Below, piece after piece: positions 1 through 6,994 of a DNA stretch of 7,213 nucleotides. Every line of letters begins with the position of its first letter. Within the stretch, counting starts at the first letter, position 1. The DNA comes from Burkholderiales bacterium. GTDB taxonomy: Bacteria > Pseudomonadota > Gammaproteobacteria > Burkholderiales > Burkholderiaceae_C. The stretch covers positions 1 through 7,213 of the forward strand of contig CANHBY010000058.1 in the NCBI GenBank assembly GCA_947458895.1, read 5' to 3'. The notes beneath the pieces were generated by a model. The model was not told where the DNA came from. It made no database searches and saw nothing but the letters and a program-made list of their open reading frames with translations. Made by a program: the position numbers and the translations under genes.

Positions 1-49
1 GCGAGACGTGCAACGCCGCGCTGCGCCCCAATGACCACGTTCCCGAAGG

Positions 50-147
50 GTTGTTCTTCAAAAGGCCTTGCGCGGCGTTGCAAAGCCTCCCCGGGGACCT
101 ACCCCGGCTTCGTTTTGCGCCTTGCTCAAGGCCTTTTGAAGAACAAC
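50..147. repeat. Long inverted repeat / hairpin downstream of the SDR gene
   Basis: Positions 50-70 and 127-147 are perfect 21-bp inverted copies (the arm begins GTTGTTCTTCAAAAGG). Inside them, 80-87 can pair loosely with 106-118, and a GC hairpin CCGGGG/CCCCGG (91-96 with 102-107, 5-nt loop) sits at the tip, so nearly the whole 98 nt can fold. A second 12-bp inverted pair, TGCAACGCCGCG at 9-20 with its complement at 71-82, interleaves with the main arms, so the two pairings compete or form a pseudoknot. The element starts about 100 nt past the stop of the SDR gene at 248. No T-run adjoins the stem on either strand, so it is not a classic terminator. It may be a dispersed palindromic repeat; I do not recognise the family. 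Confidence 0.8.
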
Positions 148-170
148 GCATCTGGCATCTTTAGTGTTAA

Positions 171-187
171 CAGGCCCTAGAGGCCTG
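171..187. other. Small hairpin 3' of the SDR gene
   Basis: CAGGCC (171-176) and GGCCTG (182-187) form a perfect 6-bp stem with a 5-nt loop, about 60 nt beyond the stop of the minus-strand SDR gene. No T-run follows in the minus direction, so a role as Rho-independent terminator is weakly supported. It could protect the 3' end of the adk-SDR transcript or be incidental. Confidence 0.35.
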
Positions 188-247
188 GCTGGCAAATAAG
201 CTCAGCCACCAGTGAGTGCACAGGCCCTGGTGCAGCGAAATCGGCGC

Positions 248-1018
248 TTATTTTGGCCCCATCCGGAGTGCCCCATCCAGGCGAATCACCTCGCCATTGA
301 GCATTTCATTGGTGATAATTTGCTGAACCAGCTTGGCGTAGTCTGCAGGCAGGCCCAGGCGGGAAGGGAAGGGAATGCTTTGGGCCAAGGCATCCTGCAC
401 TTCTTGAGGCATAGACTGAACCATTGGGGTGGCAAACACCCCGGGCGCGATGGCCATGTTGCGGATGCCCACGCGGGCTAAATCGCGGGCAATCGGCAGC
501 GTCATGCCGACAATGCCACCCTTGGATGCCGAATAAGCAGCTTGACCGATTTGCCCCTCGAAGGCGGCCACGCTGGCGGTGGAGATCATCACACCACGCT
601 CGCCAGTTTGGGCTTCGGGTTCATTGCGCTGCATGGCCGCTGCGGCCAGCCGAATCATGTTGAAGCTGCCTAACAAATTGACCTGGAGCGTACGCTGAAA
701 CAGATCCAGATCGTGAGGCCCTTCTTTGCCGACGGTCTTGGCGGCCGGGCAAATGCCTGCACAGTTCACCAAGCCGCTCAAGCGGCCCCATGAGGTAGCT
801 GCATCCACGGCGGCCTGGCCATCGGCGGCCAGTGTCACATCACACCGCACGAAGCGGGCGCTTTGGAGCCCCAGCGCAGCGGCCAGTGCCGCGCCCTTGT
901 CGGCCTGGACATCAGCAATCACAACCTGCGCGCCGTGTGCCACCAGCATGCGCACGGTGCCTTCACCGAGACCGGAAGCCCCACCCGTGACGATGAAGAC
1001 CCTGCCAGCGATTTCCAT
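248..1018 (-). CDS. SDR family 3-hydroxyacyl-CoA dehydrogenase (HSD10-like)
   Basis: A 256-residue classical short-chain dehydrogenase, soluble and cytoplasmic. Visible motifs are the nucleotide-binding TGGASGLG at residues 11-18, D36 at the end of beta-2 (which favours NAD over NADP), NCAG at 85-88, N114, catalytic S149, Y162 and K166 in the YSASK motif, and APG at 191-193. The block [20 protein letters not shown] and the C-terminal [13 protein letters not shown] closely match, from memory, the human mitochondrial type-2 3-hydroxyacyl-CoA dehydrogenase HSD17B10 (about 261 residues). The likely reaction is NAD-dependent oxidation of short or branched 3-hydroxyacyl-CoA in fatty acid or isoleucine breakdown; the exact substrate is inferred. 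The ATG lies 4 nt after the adk stop with no strong ribosome site, so it is probably translated by coupling to adk. No signal peptide or membrane segment is seen. Confidence 0.93.
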   Translation of the reverse strand: MEIAGRVFIVTGGASGLGEGTVRMLVAHGAQVVIADVQADKGAALAAALGLQSARFVRCDVTLAADGQAAVDAATSWGRLSGLVNCAGICPAAKTVGKEGPHDLDLFQRTLQVNLLGSFNMIRLAAAAMQRNEPEAQTGERGVMISTASVAAFEGQIGQAAYSASKGGIVGMTLPIARDLARVGIRNMAIAPGVFATPMVQSMPQEVQDALAQSIPFPSRLGLPADYAKLVQQIITNEMLNGEVIRLDGALRMGPK

Positions 1019-1022
1019 GGGT

Positions 1023-1929
<907 letters not shown>

Positions 1930-1957
1930 AGATTATGACCTACCCATGAGGCATGAC

Positions 1958-1975
1958 GCTGTGAGGGGCCACAGC
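1958..1975. other. Hairpin just after the kdsB stop
   Basis: GCTGTG (1958-1963) and CACAGC (1970-1975) form a perfect 6-bp stem with a 6-nt loop, beginning one base beyond the kdsB stop codon on the minus strand. No T-run follows, so it is a weak candidate for a terminator or 3'-end stabiliser. Confidence 0.4.
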
Positions 1976-1976
1976 C

Positions 1977-2732
1977 CTATGGTGTAGATCGCAGAAGCAT
2001 GCGGACTTTCTCCAGATCTTCGGGGGTGTCAACGCCGGGCCCCGGCCGCGTCGATGTGACATGCACCGCGATTTTTTCGCCATGCCACAGAACCCGAAGC
2101 TGCTCGAGCGACTCGCTGCCCTCGAGAGGGCTGGGCGGCAGGTGAGGAAAGCGGCGCAAGAAACCGGCGCGGTAGCCATAGAGGCCCACGTGTCGCAGTG
2201 GAGGAGGGCTGGCCAGGGCGCCACTCTTTGGCGCATCGCGCCAACAGGGGATCGGGGCACGAGAGAAATACAGTGCGCGCCCCTTCGCGTCGCACACCAC
2301 CTTCACCACACTGGGGTTGCGAAATTCCGCGTCGCTCTCAATGGCATGGGCCACCGTGCTCATCACACATTCAGGCTGGGCTTCAAGGAGTTGCGCGCAG
2401 GCATCGATCAGGCCAGGTTCGATCAGGGGCTCATCGCCTTGGAGGTTCACCACCACATCTTGTTCGGCCAGGCCCAGCAAATCACAGGCCTGAGCCAGGC
2501 GGTCGCTGCCGGTGGCGTGCGCCGCGCTGGTCATCACGACCTCGATGCCATGGGCGAGACAGGCAGCTTGAACCGATGGGTGATCGGTTGCGACCACCAC
2601 CTTTTGCGCATACGACAGCCGCGCCCGGTGGGCCACGCGAATCACCATCGGCACACCCCCCAGATCAGCCAGTGGCTTGTTGGGCAACCGGGTGGAGGCC
2701 ATGCGCGCGGGAATCAAGACATGGAAGCTCAT
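1977..2732 (-). CDS. kdsB: 3-deoxy-manno-octulosonate cytidylyltransferase (CMP-Kdo synthetase)
   Basis: A 251-residue enzyme (E. coli KdsB has 248) that activates Kdo with CTP to CMP-Kdo, the donor for the LPS inner core, in the cytoplasm. The nucleotide-binding [15 protein letters not shown] is at residues 7-21 and GSDR at 75-78. QGDEP at 98-102 includes metal ligand D100. NPSVVK is at 139-144, YFSRAPIP at 155-162, HVGLYGYR at 181-188 and SLEQLR at 208-213. GVDTPEDLE at 233-241 includes the second metal ligand D235. All expected family motifs are present. The ATG shares ATGA with the stop of the preceding Trm112-like gene and lacks a strong ribosome site, which indicates translational coupling. 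Its downstream side (1976 to 1677) has no gene and holds the long palindrome ahead of adk. Confidence 0.97.
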   Translation of the reverse strand: MSFHVLIPARMASTRLPNKPLADLGGVPMVIRVAHRARLSYAQKVVVATDHPSVQAACLAHGIEVVMTSAAHATGSDRLAQACDLLGLAEQDVVVNLQGDEPLIEPGLIDACAQLLEAQPECVMSTVAHAIESDAEFRNPSVVKVVCDAKGRALYFSRAPIPCWRDAPKSGALASPPPLRHVGLYGYRAGFLRRFPHLPPSPLEGSESLEQLRVLWHGEKIAVHVTSTRPGPGVDTPEDLEKVRMLLRSTP

Positions 2733-2944
2733 GGCAGGGTATCCGGATCGGTGTCGGAGGGGTCGCTCGCATTCAAGTCGCGAGCTTCGTTGACCAGCAT
2801 CACGGGAATACCGTCGCGAACCGGAAAGGCAAGTTTGTCGTGATGACAGACCAACTCATGAGCCTCTTGCTGAGGTGGGCGCAGATAGTCCAGAGGCCCT
2901 TTGCAAAGAGGGCAAACCAAAAGCTCAAGCAGTCGGTGATCCAT
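2729..2944 (-). CDS. Trm112/YcaR family small zinc-type protein
   Basis: A 71-residue protein that begins [18 protein letters not shown] and contains [13 protein letters not shown] at 38-50, closely matching E. coli YcaR (60 residues). Cysteines are at 11, 14 and 33, the CPxC pair plus the cysteine of the LVC strand; the usual fourth zinc ligand is not a cysteine here. Eukaryotic and archaeal Trm112 proteins activate methyltransferases; the bacterial role is poorly known, so no function is claimed. The last 15 or so residues are an acidic tail ([12 protein letters not shown]) longer than in YcaR. Its ATG lies inside lpxK (20-nt overlap), and its TGA overlaps the kdsB ATG. This is the same lpxK-ycaR-kdsB order as in E. 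coli, so it is co-expressed with LPS genes. Confidence 0.92.
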   Translation of the reverse strand: MDHRLLELLVCPLCKGPLDYLRPPQQEAHELVCHHDKLAFPVRDGIPVMLVNEARDLNASDPSDTDPDTLP

Positions 2945-4031
2945 GATCGGTGGTGGGGGGGTAGAGTGAAAGAGAGTTCATCAGTGCCTTCAAGGCCTGA
3001 GCGAAGGCGGCATCAAGATGGAAGTCTAGTGGGGCCACCCACACTTCGGCTTGGCCCAGCAGGGGCTCGGTCAATTTGACCGCATCTTTTTCAGTGACGA
3101 TGAGCACAGAACCTACAGGCCAGGGCAGGTTGGCTTGAAAATCGAAGTGGTCTGGCAGGGGCAGGGGTTGGAAGCGTACCCCTGCTTTGGTGAGCAAATC
3201 GAAGAAGCGATGGGGTTGGGCAATGCCTGCTGCAGCCCATATCGGTTCATGTTGAGATCGTTCAGCGAGCTGCGTCAAAGCGTCTGCCCTGGCGGCCTCC
3301 CCAGCGCGCCAGCGCGAGCATTCCACCACACCTTGAAGTGACCGAACGCCCAGGTGCCCAGGCAGGGGCGTGGTGGGTTGGGCTGCGTTGTAGACCACCA
3401 GCGTACAGGGTGGGCAAGCGGTAGGAAGGGGTTGCCTGAGGGGCCCTGCAGGCAACAGCCACCCGTTGCCGATACCCCGCTCGTCAAATACCAAAACTTG
3501 AAGGTCGCGGTGGAGCGAGCGGTGCTGCAGGCCATCGTCGCTGATGAGTAGATTCACGTCAGGGTGGGCTTGCAGCAAGGAGCGTGCGGCCTGAACTCGG
3601 TCGCGCCCCACAGCCACAGGAACTTGGGCTCGCCTTGCGAGCAGCAGCGGCTCATCGCCAACGTCCAGTGCATTGCTGGTTGGGTGCACGTGGCGAACAC
3701 CCTGAGTTTGACGACCATAACCACGCGATATCAACCCCACACACCAGCCTTGGCGCTGCAGCAAGTCAACGAGGGCCAGGACGGTGGGTGTTTTGCCTGC
3801 ACCGCCGGCAATCAGGTTTCCAACGACCAGCACCGGCACACCAGTCTTGACCGAGGGCTTTAGCCCTTGGTCAAACAGCCAGTTGCGGCAAGCTGTGGCC
3901 CCCCGAAACAGCAACGACACAGGCCACAGAAGGCAGGCCAGCGGCCCACGCCCAAGCCAGCTTCGCAATAAGGTCTGTTCCCAGGTGGATGAGCGTGAGC
4001 GGGTCAATCTCCCACACCCATTGGCTGACAC
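2925..4031 (-). CDS. lpxK: Tetraacyldisaccharide 4'-kinase (lipid A kinase)
   Basis: LpxK phosphorylates the 4' position of the lipid A disaccharide at the inner leaflet of the inner membrane. The P-loop region [14 protein letters not shown] is at residues 70-83 with K80. ISRGYGR is at 101-107, [10 protein letters not shown] at 125-134, GRDR at 142-145, DDGLQHR at 165-171, GIAQPHRFF at 269-277, DHF at 294-296 and VTEKDAVKL at 312-320. A hydrophobic stretch at 31-42 ([12 protein letters not shown]) is the usual N-terminal membrane anchor. At 368 residues it is longer than the E. coli protein (328). The extra N-terminal residues (about 1-22) look unlike the family, and the GTG start used here falls inside a 17-bp repeat. 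An in-frame TTG at 4007 is a possible alternative. It starts 4 nt after the exbD stop and overlaps the Trm112 gene by 20 nt. Confidence 0.95.
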   Translation of the reverse strand: MSANGCGRLTRSRSSTWEQTLLRSWLGRGPLACLLWPVSLLFRGATACRNWLFDQGLKPSVKTGVPVLVVGNLIAGGAGKTPTVLALVDLLQRQGWCVGLISRGYGRQTQGVRHVHPTSNALDVGDEPLLLARRAQVPVAVGRDRVQAARSLLQAHPDVNLLISDDGLQHRSLHRDLQVLVFDERGIGNGWLLPAGPLRQPLPTACPPCTLVVYNAAQPTTPLPGHLGVRSLQGVVECSRWRAGEAARADALTQLAERSQHEPIWAAAGIAQPHRFFDLLTKAGVRFQPLPLPDHFDFQANLPWPVGSVLIVTEKDAVKLTEPLLGQAEVWVAPLDFHLDAAFAQALKALMNSLSLYPPTTDHGSPTA

Positions 4032-4041
4032 GACACTAGTC
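4025..4041 (-). repeat. 17-bp repeat spanning the exbD stop and lpxK start
   Basis: The minus-strand sequence GACTAGTGTCGTGTCAG here is identical to plus-strand 1763-1779, the outer left arm of the long near-palindrome between kdsB and adk. The copy contains the TAG stop of exbD (4038-4036) and the GTG start of lpxK (4031-4029). It may be a relic or target of the same element, or a coincidence. Confidence 0.8.
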
Positions 4042-4461
4042 GCCCTGCGGAACTTGTGCTGCGAAGGTCAGGCGCGGCAGGTTGGCCCGGCGAGCCGCAT
4101 CCATCACGGCGATCACCGTTTGGTGCGGGGCATTCGCATCGGCGGCAATGACCACGATGGCTTGTTGGTTGGCGTTGGCAGCGGCCTTGAGCTCGCTGGC
4201 CAAAACCTCCACCTTGCGCCCGTCGACGGGTTTGCCGTTGATCACGTAACGACCGTCTTGAGAGATGCCCACCCGGACCTCGTTGGGCCTGTCTTGCTGC
4301 TTTTCGGCGTCTGCCGCGGGCAGCGTGAGTTGCAGTTCAGTGAACTTGGAATAGGTGGTTGAGAGCATCAAGAAGATGATCACGACCAGGAGCACGTCAA
4401 TGAAGGGAATCAGGTTGATTTCCGGATCTTCGGCGGGCGCTTTGCGGAAGTTCATTGGCAT
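4036..4461 (-). CDS. exbD: ExbD/TolR family biopolymer transport protein
   Basis: A 141-residue partner of ExbB in a proton-driven inner-membrane complex that energises outer-membrane transport or envelope integrity through a TonB- or TolA-like protein. A short cytoplasmic N-terminus is followed by one membrane helix at about 18-34 (IPFIDVLLVVIIFLML). D22 in the helix is the conserved proton-carrying aspartate. The remainder is the periplasmic domain, ending PRLTFAAQVPQGD. No TonB or TolA gene is in the window, so ExbD versus TolR usage cannot be decided from context. The ATG at 4461 is chosen; a second ATG two codons later (4455) is also possible, and neither has a strong ribosome site. It follows exbB by 89 nt, a spacer that holds a hairpin. 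Confidence 0.93.
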   Translation of the reverse strand: MPMNFRKAPAEDPEINLIPFIDVLLVVIIFLMLSTTYSKFTELQLTLPAADAEKQQDRPNEVRVGISQDGRYVINGKPVDGRKVEVLASELKAAANANQQAIVVIAADANAPHQTVIAVMDAARRANLPRLTFAAQVPQGD

Positions 4462-4511
4462 GGCAGAAGCTCACTCAGCGTGGTGCAGGGAAAAAAACGA
4501 TTCAAGCGTCT

Positions 4512-4541
4512 CACCCAAGGCCCCCTGAGGGGCGCTGGGTG
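4512..4541 (-). promoter_or_regulatory. Intercistronic hairpin between exbB and exbD
   Basis: CACCCA (4512-4517) pairs with TGGGTG (4536-4541). After a 2x2 internal loop, GCCCC (4520-4524) pairs with GGGGC (4529-4533) across a CTGA loop, giving 11 pairs in all. On the minus-strand transcript, a run of seven T lies at 4497-4491, about 14 nt past the stem. That is too far for a strong intrinsic terminator. It may act as an attenuator or mRNA-processing site that lowers ExbD relative to ExbB. Confidence 0.5.
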
Positions 4542-4550
4542 TGGCCCCAA

Positions 4551-5189
4551 TCAGGCAGCAGCCCGGTTGGATACCACGGCGAACCGCAACAAGTGGGGAA
4601 GGAGCCTTTCAGAGGCTTGTTCCAGTTCAAGGGTGTAGGAATTGACCAGCCCACGGAAATACCGATAGAACATTAGCGCGGGGATGGCGACGACCAAGCC
4701 AAATGCGGTGTTGTACAGCGCGATCGAAATACCGTGTGCCAGCAAGGCAGGGTTGCCACCCGTGGGGGTCTGGGAGCCGAAGATTTCGATCATGCCCACC
4801 AAGGTTCCGAACAGGCCCAGGAGAGGGGCAGCGGATGCGATGGTACCCAGGGTGTTCAGGTAACGCTCCAGCTTGTGCACGGCGACCCGCCCCGAAGCCT
4901 CGAGGGCGTTGCGCAGACCGGCTTCGCTAATGCGTGGATCGGACATCACGGCGCGCAGACCTGCGGCCAACACCGAGCCGAGAATGGAGTTGCTGGCCAG
5001 CTTACTCACCACATCAGTGCCAGGGAGTTGAGTTCGAGTGACTTGCAAAACCTCGTCGAGCAGCTTGGGCGGGATGATCACAGCCGACCGCAGGCTGATG
5101 AATCTTTCGACGATGAGTGCCAAAGCGGCGATAGAACACAAGATGAGCGGCCAAATGGGCCAGCCAGCGGCTTGTATGATCGAAAACAA
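4551..5189 (-). CDS. exbB: ExbB/TolQ/MotA family proton channel protein
   Basis: A 212-residue inner-membrane protein that forms the ExbB pentamer around ExbD helices and conducts protons. The first helix lies at about residues 10-27, beginning GWPIWPLILCS. After a cytoplasmic loop come two further helices: about 110-137 (LGTIASAAPLLGLFGTLVGM, with the conserved GLFGT and GM motifs) and about 155-177 (SIALYNTAFGLVVAIPALMF). The chosen start is TTG at 5189, giving (M)FSIIQAAGWPIWPL, the normal family N-terminus, with AAAGGGA 4 nt upstream. The frame remains open to an ATG at 5387, but those extra 66 residues are unlike the family. It is divergent from xseA and probably the first gene of the series, with a candidate promoter about 60 nt upstream. 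Confidence 0.93.
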   Translation of the reverse strand: MFSIIQAAGWPIWPLILCSIAALALIVERFISLRSAVIIPPKLLDEVLQVTRTQLPGTDVVSKLASNSILGSVLAAGLRAVMSDPRISEAGLRNALEASGRVAVHKLERYLNTLGTIASAAPLLGLFGTLVGMIEIFGSQTPTGGNPALLAHGISIALYNTAFGLVVAIPALMFYRYFRGLVNSYTLELEQASERLLPHLLRFAVVSNRAAA

Positions 5190-5193
5190 GGTT

Positions 5194-5200
5194 TCCCTTT
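5194..5200 (-). promoter_or_regulatory. exbB ribosome binding site
   Basis: AAAGGGA on the minus strand, 4 nt before the TTG codon at 5189. It is the main sequence evidence for a TTG start of exbB. Confidence 0.75.
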
Positions 5201-5247
5201 CAGCGACGGTGCGCGGTGTTGAGTCAAAACTTGCGAAACAGGTCAGC

Positions 5248-5275
5248 ATTATGGCGTTTGATCCGGTGCATGCAA
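5248..5275 (-). promoter_or_regulatory. Candidate sigma-70 promoter for exbB
   Basis: On the minus strand, TTGCAT (5275-5270) and CATAAT (5253-5248) are separated by 16 bp. The -10 matches the consensus at five of six bases; the -35 matches only in its TTG. The start of transcription would be near 5240, giving a leader of about 50 nt. No Fur-box-like palindrome was seen nearby, so iron control is not indicated. Confidence 0.5.
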
Positions 5276-5346
5276 AAGACTTTGATGTTGAGGGGATGGG
5301 TTGGTGTGCTGAGCCTTTCCAAATTTCAACGCCCATCCACCAAATC

Positions 5347-5367
5347 TGTGGATAACTTTGTGGGTAA
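5347..5367 (-). promoter_or_regulatory. Two tandem DnaA-box-like sites
   Basis: On the minus strand, 5355-5347 reads TTATCCACA, a perfect consensus DnaA box. Position 5367-5359 reads TTACCCACA, one mismatch from it, in the same orientation with 3 bp between them. An oppositely oriented ATCCAC at 5335-5340 makes a 6-bp inverted repeat with GTGGAT at 5348-5353. Binding by DnaA is inferred only from the consensus. Confidence 0.45.
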
Positions 5368-5450
5368 GGTGGCGGATGGAGGGGCAAAAGCCTTGCAACG
5401 CAATGCCTCCAACAGATTGCCTATTTTTTGTGCAGTAATAAATCTATATA

Positions 5451-5463
5451 AATCAATGAGTTA
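5451..5463 (+). promoter_or_regulatory. IHF-consensus match in A+T-rich DNA
   Basis: AATCAATGAGTTA fits the IHF consensus WATCAANNNNTTR at every defined position and lies beside the A+T-rich tract at about 5421-5450. Such a match has an appreciable chance of arising randomly in 7 kb, so it is only a candidate. Confidence 0.35.
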
Positions 5464-5523
5464 CATTGCATATGCTGCCGTATGAGCGCGACTTTCATCC
5501 TGGGGGTCTTGATGGGCCCAGCT

Positions 5524-5546
5524 GTGGAGTTCTCCACCCTTGGTGG
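5524..5546 (+). promoter_or_regulatory. Alternative hairpins ahead of xseA
   Basis: GTGGA (5524-5528) can pair with TCCAC (5533-5537). The same CCACC (5534-5538) can instead pair with GGTGG (5542-5546). The two stems exclude each other and cover GGAG (5526-5529) and the GGTGGG just upstream of the ATG at 5561, so they could influence translation. The stems are short. Confidence 0.35.
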
Positions 5547-5560
5547 GCCTGGATTTGCGG

Positions 5561-6859
5561 ATGATTGAGCACCTCAAGCCCCGTGTTTGGGGTGTCTCCG
5601 CCTTGATGCTCGCGGTGGCTGATGCGCTGGCGAGTCGTTTTTCAGTGTGCGCCGTACAGGGTGAGCTCTCTGGTTTTGCTCGGGCTGCGAGCGGGCATTG
5701 CTACTTTTCCCTGAAGGACAGCGATGGTGGGGAGACCCTGATTCGCTGCGCCATGTTCCGCCGCGCAGCCGCTCTGCTTGATTTTTCACCCAAGGATGGG
5801 CAATGCGTTTTGGTCAGGGGCAGGGTGTCGGTTTACCAACCACGGGGTGAGTTGCAGTTTGTTGTTGAGTCCATGCAACATGCTTCGGCTGAAGGCGCCC
5901 TGATGGAGCGTTTTTTGCGCCTCAAGGCTCAACTCGAAGCTGAGGGCCTTTTTGCCCCAGACCGAAAGAGGCCGTTACCAGCCTACCCTCAGCGAATTGG
6001 CGTGATCACCTCTCTGGGAGCTGCTGCCTTGCATGATGTGCTGACAGCTTTGGCACGCAGGGCCCCGCATGTGGCTGTGCTTGTCTATCCTTGCTTGGTG
6101 CAAGGTCCACAGGCCCCGGAAACCATTGTTCAGGCGTTGTCGCTGGCCTGCGATCGGTGCGAAGTGGACACGCTGGTTCTCTGTAGGGGCGGGGGCTCGC
6201 TGGAAGACCTGTGGGCCTTCAATGATGAGCGAGTAGTCCGAGCTGTGGCCGCTTGTCGTTTGCCATTGGTGTGCGGGGTGGGCCATGAAACGGACGTCAC
6301 GCTCTCTGACTTCGCGTCGGATTTGCGGGCCCCAACGCCGACGGCCGCCGCCGAACTCGCCGCGCCGTCGTCCGAACACTGTCTGCTGCAATTGCAGCAG
6401 CATGCCAGGTACCTGCATCGGCGTGTGCAGATGAGGCTGACCGCTCAGATGCAGCGCGTGGATCACTTGGCGCTGCGCTGGTCCCGGCCTGCAGAGTGGG
6501 TTCGGCAAACGGGGCAGCGTCTGCAGGCTCTGGGTTTTCGACTGATGAGCTCCTCAGCCCAACTGCAGGATCGGCAGCGCATGCTGCTTCAACGCAGTGC
6601 CTCCAGGCTGCAAGCCGCCCAGGTGCGCACCTTGCACAACGAACACCGGCGGCTGCAGGTGTTGGGCTCTCGTCTGCAGTCTCTGGACCCAGAGCGAGTG
6701 TTGCGTCGCGGTTATGCCTGGGTGGCCGATGAAGCAGGCCGACCCCTGACGTCGGTGAAAAACCTTCAGGCCGGGCAGGGTGTCAATGCCGTTCTGAGTG
6801 ATGGGCAACTGGGCCTTCGGATTGAGTCTGTGCAAGCCGATGATGCTGTCGGTAACTGA
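5561..6859 (+). CDS. xseA: Exodeoxyribonuclease VII large subunit
   Basis: A 432-residue catalytic subunit of exonuclease VII (E. coli XseA has 456), which with XseB degrades single-stranded DNA. The N-terminal OB-fold, about residues 8-103, contains VQGELSGFARAASGHCYFSL and RGELQFVVESMQ. The catalytic domain shows GVITSLGAAALHDV at 147-160, RGGGSLEDLWAFNDE at 209-223 and GVGHETDVTLSDFASDLRAP at 239-258 followed by TPTAAAE. A long helical, probably coiled-coil segment spans about 268-372. The C-terminal DPERVLRRGYAWV at 376-388 is typical. The start is uncertain: ATG 5561 gives MIEHLKPRVWGVSAL, while TTG 5540 and GTG 5543 are in frame just upstream and could add seven or six residues. xseB is not in the window. 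It diverges from exbB and is followed by the sodB gene on the same strand. Confidence 0.96.
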   Translation: MIEHLKPRVWGVSALMLAVADALASRFSVCAVQGELSGFARAASGHCYFSLKDSDGGETLIRCAMFRRAAALLDFSPKDGQCVLVRGRVSVYQPRGELQFVVESMQHASAEGALMERFLRLKAQLEAEGLFAPDRKRPLPAYPQRIGVITSLGAAALHDVLTALARRAPHVAVLVYPCLVQGPQAPETIVQALSLACDRCEVDTLVLCRGGGSLEDLWAFNDERVVRAVAACRLPLVCGVGHETDVTLSDFASDLRAPTPTAAAELAAPSSEHCLLQLQQHARYLHRRVQMRLTAQMQRVDHLALRWSRPAEWVRQTGQRLQALGFRLMSSSAQLQDRQRMLLQRSASRLQAAQVRTLHNEHRRLQVLGSRLQSLDPERVLRRGYAWVADEAGRPLTSVKNLQAGQGVNAVLSDGQLGLRIESVQADDAVGN

Positions 6860-6911
6860 AACTCTGCTGGGTTCGTGGTGACTACGTAAGACGCGCGCCG
6901 CGCAGTCTGCC

Positions 6912-6917
6912 TACAAT
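6912..6917 (+). promoter_or_regulatory. Candidate -10 element for sodB
   Basis: TACAAT (five of six matches to TATAAT) lies 77 nt before the sodB ATG and 52 nt after the xseA stop. No good -35 hexamer sits at the standard distance, so the promoter is tentative; an activator or a weak -35 would be needed. Confidence 0.4.
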
Positions 6918-6984
6918 GCCGCCCTTGCGTTGCCTCGAAGGCTTGCCCACGGGGCGGCCCAGGCCATCACACAACACCCCCTGG

Positions 6985-6989
6985 AAGGA
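6985..6989 (+). promoter_or_regulatory. sodB ribosome binding site
   Basis: AAGGA, 5 nt before the ATG at 6995, is a strong site that fixes the start of the partial superoxide dismutase gene. Confidence 0.85.
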
Positions 6990-6994
6990 AGACC

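Larger units (their letters stand above)
5190..5560. other. Divergent intergenic control region between exbB and xseA
   Basis: No gene is supported here. The minus-strand frame open through part of it is an upstream run-on of exbB. The region holds the exbB ribosome site and candidate promoter (5194-5275), paired DnaA-box-like 9-mers (5347-5367), an A+T-rich stretch (about 5421-5475), an IHF-consensus match (5451-5463) and a hairpin in front of xseA. I could not place a convincing -35/-10 pair for xseA, although the A+T-rich stretch is the natural place for one. Confidence 0.7.

Noticed and set aside
2061..3079. Overlapping plus-strand open frames opposite kdsB, the Trm112 gene and lpxK
   Set aside because: They are low-complexity, rich in His, Arg and Gly, have no recognisable motif, and lie entirely antisense to well-supported genes.
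5190..5387. 66-residue N-terminal extension of exbB from the upstream ATG
   Set aside because: The extension resembles no ExbB/TolQ N-terminus, covers a promoter-like sequence, and the TTG at 5189 has a good ribosome site and gives the family start.
5333..5475. A true chromosomal or plasmid replication origin
   Set aside because: Only two DnaA-like boxes are present, with no dnaA, dnaN, parAB, rep gene or iteron array nearby. A regulatory role is the most that can be suggested.
6860..6994. Intrinsic terminator of xseA in the xseA-sodB spacer
   Set aside because: GC-rich bases at 6890-6904 form no clean stem and no T-run follows.
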